DNA of 37,935 nt from Bigelowiella natans CCMP2755 (lineage: Eukaryota; Cercozoa; Chlorarachniophyceae): contig ADNK01002063.1 in assembly GCA_000320545.1 (NCBI GenBank), positions 40,001-77,935 of the forward strand, written 5' to 3'. Positions 31,785-37,935 of the stretch are shown in pieces; positions within the stretch are counted from its first letter, which is position 1; each line of letters begins with the position of its first letter. A program made the translations under genes and the position numbers. Below the pieces are notes generated by a model. That model made no database searches, was not told the origin of the DNA, and worked only from the letters and a program-made list of their open reading frames with translations.

Positions 31785-33832
31785 ACATATAATATCCATG
31801 CAATGCTGAACCTCTTTAACATCCTGTTTTTCTCGGTAGAAGGGGGCTGCTTTAATCTCTAGCTTCCTCCCCATCCACCACCATCGAGCTCCGGTATGCT
31901 TTCCATTTTCATCCCCCTTTGCACTACTACCACCGCGTGGGGCATCCTTTTCGACGTGCCTTTTCAGCCCCCCCCCCCCCTTCCCTTGTCCGTCGCCGAC
32001 CTGTAACAGCTTCGAGAGCATGTGGTTAACGTCAGGCACTTTCAGTGCTGCATCGTCTCCACGATTAGGGTGCGAGGAGGAGGAGGAAGAGAAGGCGGCT
32101 GTCGTGGAGTTGAATGGGGCATCTGAACTCGTTCCACGCCTTCGATTCGTATTGCTACTGCTGCTGACAAGCTGCGAGCCCTCACCGTTAGAGGCCCCTG
32201 CGTCGCCATCAAGAGTATTGCCTCTGGCTGGGGCGCTACCGCTCTGCAAAAGGGGCATGCACAAGACGTCTCTTTTATCTTTGTGTGTGCGACAAGAACA
32301 ACAACATAAACCAGCGTCGCTATGTGCTTTCATACCGTAGCCCTGCCGTCGGCCTTTTGGTCTCCGATGGTGAGAGGGCTCTCTGAAAGAAGAGGGGGAG
32401 AGGAAGAAAAAGTAGAAGAGGGATAAGAAGCCGCAAATGAATTGGGGGGGTGAAAAGAGGATTAGTAAAGAATCTCCTCATTGCGGCATCTTACCATATT
32501 TTCTATCTTTCTCGCCTCCAGCTAGTAGCTGCTGTCCTTTGTTCGTTTCCCCCCTCCTGGAGGACGCTAGACTGGAAGCTTCGCTATGAATGCCTGACAT
32601 ACTTGAAGGAGTAAGACCTGTGCTTGTGTCTACCCCGGCAGCAGAGGCCCTTGCTGCCCTACGAATCACATTCGCGATGGCCTGCAAAGATGTACAGTAT
32701 CGATTTAGATTGCTCCCTTCCCCTCTCTCTCTTCTCTCTCTCTTCTCTCTTTGCGGCTTTGACTCAAGCGCGAAATGAATACACGTGCTTAGATGAAAAT
32801 CGATTTGCTGAAAAGAAGATACAATAGGAGCATGAAGGCAAAGTCTCCCCAGCACTATCGTGTCCTCCAAACTTTGCAAAAAAAAAAAAAAAAACCTAGC
32901 GAGGAACTACCTTGATCCATTTATGCGCTGATGAGTAGCTAGCAACGAGAGGATAATTTCTGCATATAATTCGTAGATAAGAAAGCTGACTCAACTAACT
33001 ACAGGGAAGTCCCAAACGTAATGCTTCAATGGCCGACAAGTAGCAAACAGGCATATTCTTTGAAATCACTGCTTGGCGAATACCTCTTAGGAGCTTGGGC
33101 TACGATTGTAAATTTCAGGGTCGCCCCCTCTTTATCCGCCGCCTGGTCACTCGAGAATCCTGTCAGAAGTGAGTGGTGGATCATTTAATGGGAGATTGTA
33201 AGAGGGGGGAGGGGGGAGGGTGTGCTTAAATGAGAGACGTATGAACCTTCGTGCTCATGAATGAGAATCTTCGCATCAGACAGAGAAACAGACCCTTGAG
33301 GTCCAATGGAAGACGTTCCGCTCTCCTAGTTATAGCAACAACGCAACCGCACACTGTCAATTGCAGGCCCCAACTAGCGTCTACAAACGCCTTCGCAGCA
33401 GGTGGAGCATCGATGTCGTCAACCCACGTAACGGTACATATCCCTTTTTAATCCCCCCATCCCACCCCCTTCCGGCTCAATTTCATCAGGCTCTGGATCG
33501 TTATTTGGAAATAAAGTGGCTTCTCCATTCGAATGATGCGTACCACATCGTATTCACGGTAATACGCCAACATCGGTGGGTCTTGGTACAGTTTGAAGTA
33601 TCTTTTCCGCCATGTTTTAAAGAAGTCGGCTGACAAATTGAAAGGTTGTAATTAGTCCCATTCCACCGCATCCCTCGTTCGGCGTTAAAAGATATTTAGT
33701 CGTTGTATGCAGGTTTCGAGCTGCTAGAGAGGAGCCATGAAAGGGACATGAAAGGAGAGTTGAGGTGATCTCTCGTACACTCTACTGCCCACCTTTCTTG
33801 TTCAAATAGCCCTCGAGAACTACGTCACCCAT
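30749..33832 (-). CDS. N-terminal PH-domain protein
   Basis: Eleven exons fit in phase: 33832-33793, 33629-33544, 33325-33247, 33159-33084, 32959-32911, 32681-32495, 32382-32336, 32243-31812, 31656-31459, 31325-31238 and 31044-30749, giving about 525 residues. The first 130 or so residues form a pleckstrin-homology domain. It begins VVLEGYLNKK, then DFFKTWRKRYFKLYQDPPML (the first strands with basic lipid-binding residues and the usual WRKRYF), GSVSLSDAKILI, ATLKFTIVAQAPKRNYPLVA, and the closing helix YSSAHKWIKAIANVIRRA with the near-invariant Trp. PH domains bind phosphoinositides and bring proteins to membranes. A Ser/Gly-rich linker of about 150 residues follows. The C-terminal part is unrecognised (IGDGVWSLGQLLCYEQYD, ALTLNLTLEKE, FMSNLTMSLMEAEAKKKLEM). 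It loosely recalls amphipathic strands of lipid-transfer proteins, but this is too weak to call. Its start codon faces that of BBS9, 420 bp away. Confidence 0.72.
31167..31190. repeat. GT microsatellite
   Basis: About twelve GT units in the intron before the last exon of the PH-domain gene. Confidence 0.9.
31732..31781. repeat. AT microsatellite
   Basis: About 25 AT units in an intron of the PH-domain gene (31657-31811). Confidence 0.95.
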
Positions 33833-34252
33833 GGCGAGTCTTTGGCACGCCCTCCCCCCCCCCAACCTGGCAGTTGCCGCTTGTTCGGGTTCTTTCTGCG
33901 ATCGGTCCCGAAAACCTTCAAAATCCGAAAGAACGCATTGTCGTCCAAAAGAAATGCACTGGGATGTGAATTCTAAGCCCTCGCAATGGTTTTTGCCTGT
34001 GGCTGAAGTTGAATACCGGGATTGGATTTAAAGAGAGTCTCTGGATAATCTCCGTAGGAACCTGAGCAACTGTCGATCTCCCCCTGCAGATAACGAAGGA
34101 GAGGCGAGAGTGAGTGCTGAGGAGGACACCACATCTCTGAAGAGTGTAGCTGAGCTCTAGGGGAGGTTGATTGCGGTCTGGAAGGAACAGAATTTGAAAG
34201 TAGTTTTTAAGGGAACGCTTATCTCTGAAGTTGCTGTACGAGGAGGAGGGAG
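33833..34252. promoter_or_regulatory. Divergent region between PH-domain gene and BBS9
   Basis: 420 bp between two start codons pointing away from each other, so it should hold both promoters and 5' leaders. I see no clear TATA box and no convincing X-box (the RFX site often found before ciliary genes), though a degenerate site could be missed by eye. Confidence 0.4.
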
Positions 34253-35179
34253 ATGTCGTTGTTTCAATGCCGAGAGTGGTGGGGGCACAGGCCCGACACC
34301 AGCGAAGAGTGCGATCAGGTTCTACCCTAAACCATCTTTAGTTGTAACGAGATCTTCGGATAAAAAATGAGCAACTAGCCTCAACCCCCTTTCCCGTCCC
34401 AATCACGGACTGCATGCATGAGAAAAGGCGCTCTTTCTTTCCTTCCCGAATATGCTCTCAATATTGCTGCTTCGCAGGGCTGCCTCCTTGTGTCGGATAT
34501 CGACAACTCCGGAGACGAAAAGAACCTGAAGGTCGTTACGGGAAACTTCAAGGGCATCCTGAGGATATTTGCCCCTCGCCAGCGGGGGTTCAGGGCTGCA
34601 GATCTAAGACTCGAGAAGGACCTTGGAGAACCAATCTTGCAGATAGCTGCTGGGCAATTCATATCGGTACCTCAACGATTCACTTCTTTCCTACAAGAAA
34701 GAACACATTATATTCGTAACGATGACAGTAACGGTTGTGATGATGATGATGATGATGGTAATAATAATAGTAATAATAATATTATTGTCTGATTGCGAAT
34801 TAATTAGTCTACTGCGGAAACGGCGTTGGCAGTGCTGCATCCCAGGCGGCTCGTAGTTTATTCCGTCAGAGCCACAGCGGGGGGGTTCACTCAAAAGCAA
34901 ACGAAGGATGACGTCTTCTACTCCTTGGATCAAATGTACGTGTTATATTGCATATTATGCATTGGTGGAATACTAAAGCATGATTCGTGGATGTTCCATA
35001 CCCATATAATACTTCCCCCCCGCCCCCCCCCCCTCCTCTCTCTCTCTCCCTCTTTCTCTCTCCTTGTCAGGTATGTACATCGCCTCACTCGGACAGGTCA
35101 GAGAAGGCCCCGTCAACCAACAACGCAGCTTGCAGATGATTTTATCGAAATATTTTGAAACACACACGCGCACGGGGTG

Positions 35180-35221
<42 letters not shown>

Positions 35222-35774
35222 GTGCGTGTGTGCGTGTCGATGTGTGCATCGATTCACGATTTGTCAATTTCTGTACAGCATGCAATATGTGCTGGGGAGC
35301 ATTCGGGGGACAGAGGGCCGGTGGCCTATCAGGACCTAAAGGCGACAGCATTTGCGTTCAATCGATGGATGGCCAAATCTACGTTCTGGAGCAGGTGTTT
35401 GCTTTGAATTATGCGAGGCGATTTTCACTTCCTTCGGCGAGGCGAGGGAAGAGGGGGGGGGAGGGGGGGGGTATTGTTATTCTAACACAGAGAAATAGCA
35501 GCTTCTGTTTTGATTTGAAGTAAAGTTGTTATGTTACCGTTTATTTATGTACAGAGATCCAATTACGAATCACTTAGAATCGATGTTCAAAGCCTATTTT
35601 TGTAGTCATACGATATCATCTCACAGAATTGTAAATGCCCTCCCCCCCTCCTCCTCCCCTCAGGAAACGTTCGCATTTGCCAGATATCTGAACAATTTCT
35701 TGCTTCCCGGGCCTCTAGCCTATATGAAAGAGGTGGTGTTCTTGAGTTGTTTTCAAGAGGCGAATTGACAATCA

Positions 35775-35805
<31 letters not shown>

Positions 35806-37310
35806 TTTTGGTGTGTATTTGTTACGCTGCTGCTGCTTTCCCCCCAGATCGATAGCATAGTCACGGTTAATTCCCAGATGCAAGTAGAGTGCTACAGGTT
35901 TGCCTTCTTTCATAGACGTCACCAGCATTAAATCCTCCCAACGCCGCCACCTCTGCGAGATCTTGAGCACACCAACATCTCCCCCCTTCTGTTTGAATGA
36001 TCAGATACCGCACTCTGGGAACGACGATGGCCGGGCGAGAGAAGAGCCATGCTGGGGAGAAGGATGGAGAAACTATTCTCGAGGATGTACGAAACATGCA
36101 TGTCTTGTCAATGAATATGCGACAACTTCCCTCTAGTGATGATGATGATGATGATGTTGATCAAAATGAGATCTTCAAAAAATACAACTTCAATGTAAGT
36201 AGAGACGTGGGTTGTTACCCCCTCCCCCCCCCCCCCTGTTCCTACCAGGGACCTGGACGCATCGGAGGCAGCCGCGGCAACGACGGGGATAAGGACAGAA
36301 TAGGCCTCAAGTCTTCCAGAAGCAAGATTCGGACTGTCTGGAATTACGATTTGGGGTGAGGAATGCCTCCTCATGAAGAGGGAGGCAAGCATAGTAGTAG
36401 TAGGAGGAGGAGGAGGAGGAGAAGAAGAAGTGGAAAGACGACCAGCGATTTTAACAATTTTTAAGTGAAAAGAAAAATGTCACTGCAAGAGGCCAGCTTG
36501 GAAGCTCGAAGGCGCCAGTAGAGTGGTGCTAATTGAGTTTTCTTGGGGGGGGGGGGAATAGACTTTCTGCGATTATGATCCAACGCGCGGCGCACTCACT
36601 GAGAAGGGCCTTCCAAATGCTTGTTTGCCTCCTTCAACGAAATCAGGGAACACAGCGTTGGCCTTGGCATCTTAAGGATGAGTAAGATTCATAAAACGAC
36701 TGGCGCCTCTTCCTCAGAAGGTGATGAGTCTGGAAGGGAGATCACCGTCCTTGGAGAGCACACCATTTTTAGCCTCTCTCAGCAGGGCAAGATGCGCTTT
36801 CAAAGGCGATTGGGGTGAGGCTCAAATCGTGTTCGCATTGGGTCTTGTCAATGAATGATAGCTTTTCTCTTTTGCTTTTGTCCTCCTCCTCCTCCTCCTC
36901 TTCCTCCTACTTTTTATTCTTCTACTGCTGGCAGATACGTGCCAGCATGCTTCACATGGTTCCCAGCAGGGGGGGGGAAGAGTCTCGATGGGGATGGCAA
37001 GGAACGAGCCCAAAAGGTGCGCTGCTGATATTGGAGAAGACGGAGCGTGGGAGGGGGGGGGATGGGATAATTCGCTATTTCTTTCATTTGAAGAAAAATG
37101 CGGATTTTTGCCACGAGCATTGACAGTATTCCGATATCAATCCCTCCCCCCTCTCCGCCCCTCGTTCTGTGTTTTGTGTGTCTACCTTTGATACGACGAT
37201 GCAGGAGCATCTTGCGGTAGCGACGGCGAGCCGCACCGTGATGGTCTACGATGAAGAAAAGCTCTTATGGTGTGTGTCGCGCCATTGAATACGACTACAA
37301 TTTCATAATC

Positions 37311-37342
<32 letters not shown>

Positions 37343-37370
37343 ACAGCTGTATTATTGATGTAATTATATA

Positions 37371-37443
<73 letters not shown>

Positions 37444-37935
37444 CATATTTAAAAATCCAACAAACCGCACACAACGCCTGCATGTAACAATTTGGTCATA
37501 ATTGCCTCCTCCATCCCCCTCCCCCCCCCCCTTCCCTTCCTTTTCCACAGGGCAGCACAAACCCCTTTGGTTCCAGTTGACATAAAAGTTGGAACGTTGG
37601 GAGGGGTAATCATGACTGAACCCCCAAGGGGGGGGGGGGGGGAGAAGGAGGAGATCATGTTTTTAGAAACATGAATTCCTTATAAAGAAAAAGCACCTCA
37701 CCATCATCATCAACAACATCTTTTTATTACCTCTATTCCTCCTCCTCCTCCTCCTCCTTCAATAGATTCGTGGAATGATGGTGATGATGAGCGAGGAGGG
37801 GCAAATAGCCATCACTTACCTTGGAACAGAGCCAATATCACAAATAGCAAGGGTATTGTTTATGCTGCCAAAGCATTTTATAATACTAATCATATACATA
37901 TAGCTATCGTATATTATATTATATATATATATATA
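34253..37935 (+). CDS. BBS9: BBS9 (PTHB1), BBSome subunit, 3' half missing
   Basis: Fourteen exons are traced: 34253-34318, 34478-34666, 34808-34935, 35071-35096, 35279-35394, 35664-35732, 35848-35897, 36005-36194, 36249-36355, about 36602-36814, 36935-37016, 37205-37269, 37551-37605 and 37766-37852, giving about 481 residues of a protein near 890 in animals. The gene runs out of the window. BBS9 is a scaffold of the BBSome, the coat that moves membrane proteins in cilia. The start MSLFQCREWW matches the family's MSLFKAR.WW, and the next blocks follow human PTHB1 in order: GCLLVSDIDNSG, LAVLHPRRLVVYSV, TACNM.WGAFGG, SICVQSMDGQIYVLEQ, FLLPGPLAYM, SIVTVNSQMQVECY, VLGEHTIFSLSQQGKMRF, LVPVDIKVGTLGGI.GMMVMMSEEGQ and ITYLGTEP. 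This is the N-terminal beta-propeller. An acidic insert and a Gly/Arg-rich insert enlarge it near exons 8-9. The junction of exons 9 and 10 has no in-phase AG acceptor. Confidence 0.9.
35179..35236. repeat. GT microsatellite
   Basis: About 25 GT units with some GCGT variants, in the fourth intron of BBS9 (35097-35278). Confidence 0.95.
35773..35803. repeat. ATG trinucleotide repeat
   Basis: About ten ATG units in a BBS9 intron (35733-35847). Confidence 0.9.
36137..36157 (+). repeat. GAT repeat encoding an Asp run in BBS9
   Basis: Six to seven GAT codons in exon 36005-36194 give a run of aspartates in the acidic insert of BBS9. Confidence 0.85.
37312..37442. repeat. GAT, TA and TG compound microsatellites
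   Basis: A GAT run (37312-37341) is followed by TA (about 37364-37409) and TG (about 37410-37441), all in the BBS9 intron 37270-37550. Confidence 0.95.

Noticed and set aside
1-37935. CRISPR arrays, rRNA, tRNA, bacterial operons, riboswitches
   Set aside because: I saw no regularly spaced direct repeats with unique spacers, no rRNA-like stretch and no cloverleaf I could support by eye. The spliced genes show that the DNA is eukaryotic.

Overview
This is nuclear DNA from a unicellular eukaryote. Its genes are cut by GT-AG introns of about 48-600 nt, the standard stop codons are used, and there are many microsatellites and G/C homopolymer runs. BBS9 (a ciliary BBSome subunit) points to a flagellated or ciliated organism. 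RAD9, a DOT1-like methyltransferase and a Golgi-type glycosyltransferase fit a free-living protist. I cannot name the species. Because introns break most genes, I rebuilt the gene models by matching reading frames to GT/AG sites and codon phase. Exon positions are therefore inferences from sequence, without transcript support.

Layout, left to right: repeat-rich spacer; a PLAC8-like membrane protein (minus, 1543-2591); an unrecognised gene (minus, 3577-4783); spacer; a DOT1-like methyltransferase (minus, 5731-7779) placed head to head with a RAD9 checkpoint clamp gene (plus, 7813-9686), with only 33 bp between the two proposed start codons; a type II membrane GT4-type glycosyltransferase (minus, 10457-14527); an unrecognised polytopic membrane protein with about eight predicted membrane spans (minus, 15656-19430); a stretch with a possible decayed retroelement fragment; a mosaic protein with two glycine-rich repeats, a CON-13-like HExxH metallopeptidase domain and an EF-hand pair (minus, 20861-22589); 3 kb of gene-free repeat-rich spacer; an unrecognised four-exon gene (minus, 25571-26413); a coiled-coil, kinase and ankyrin-repeat protein (plus, 26751-29543) with a frame break in an A8 run and a lost DFG aspartate; spacer; a PH-domain protein (minus, 30749-33832); and BBS9 (plus, 34253 to the end of the window, 3' half missing).

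The neighbours do not form a pathway. The most notable items are the 33-bp bidirectional gene pair, the two unusual domain mosaics (metallopeptidase with EF-hands; pseudokinase-like domain with ankyrins), the unknown membrane protein with a CA microsatellite read as coding sequence, and a dispersed spacer family built around palindromes centred on GCTAGC.
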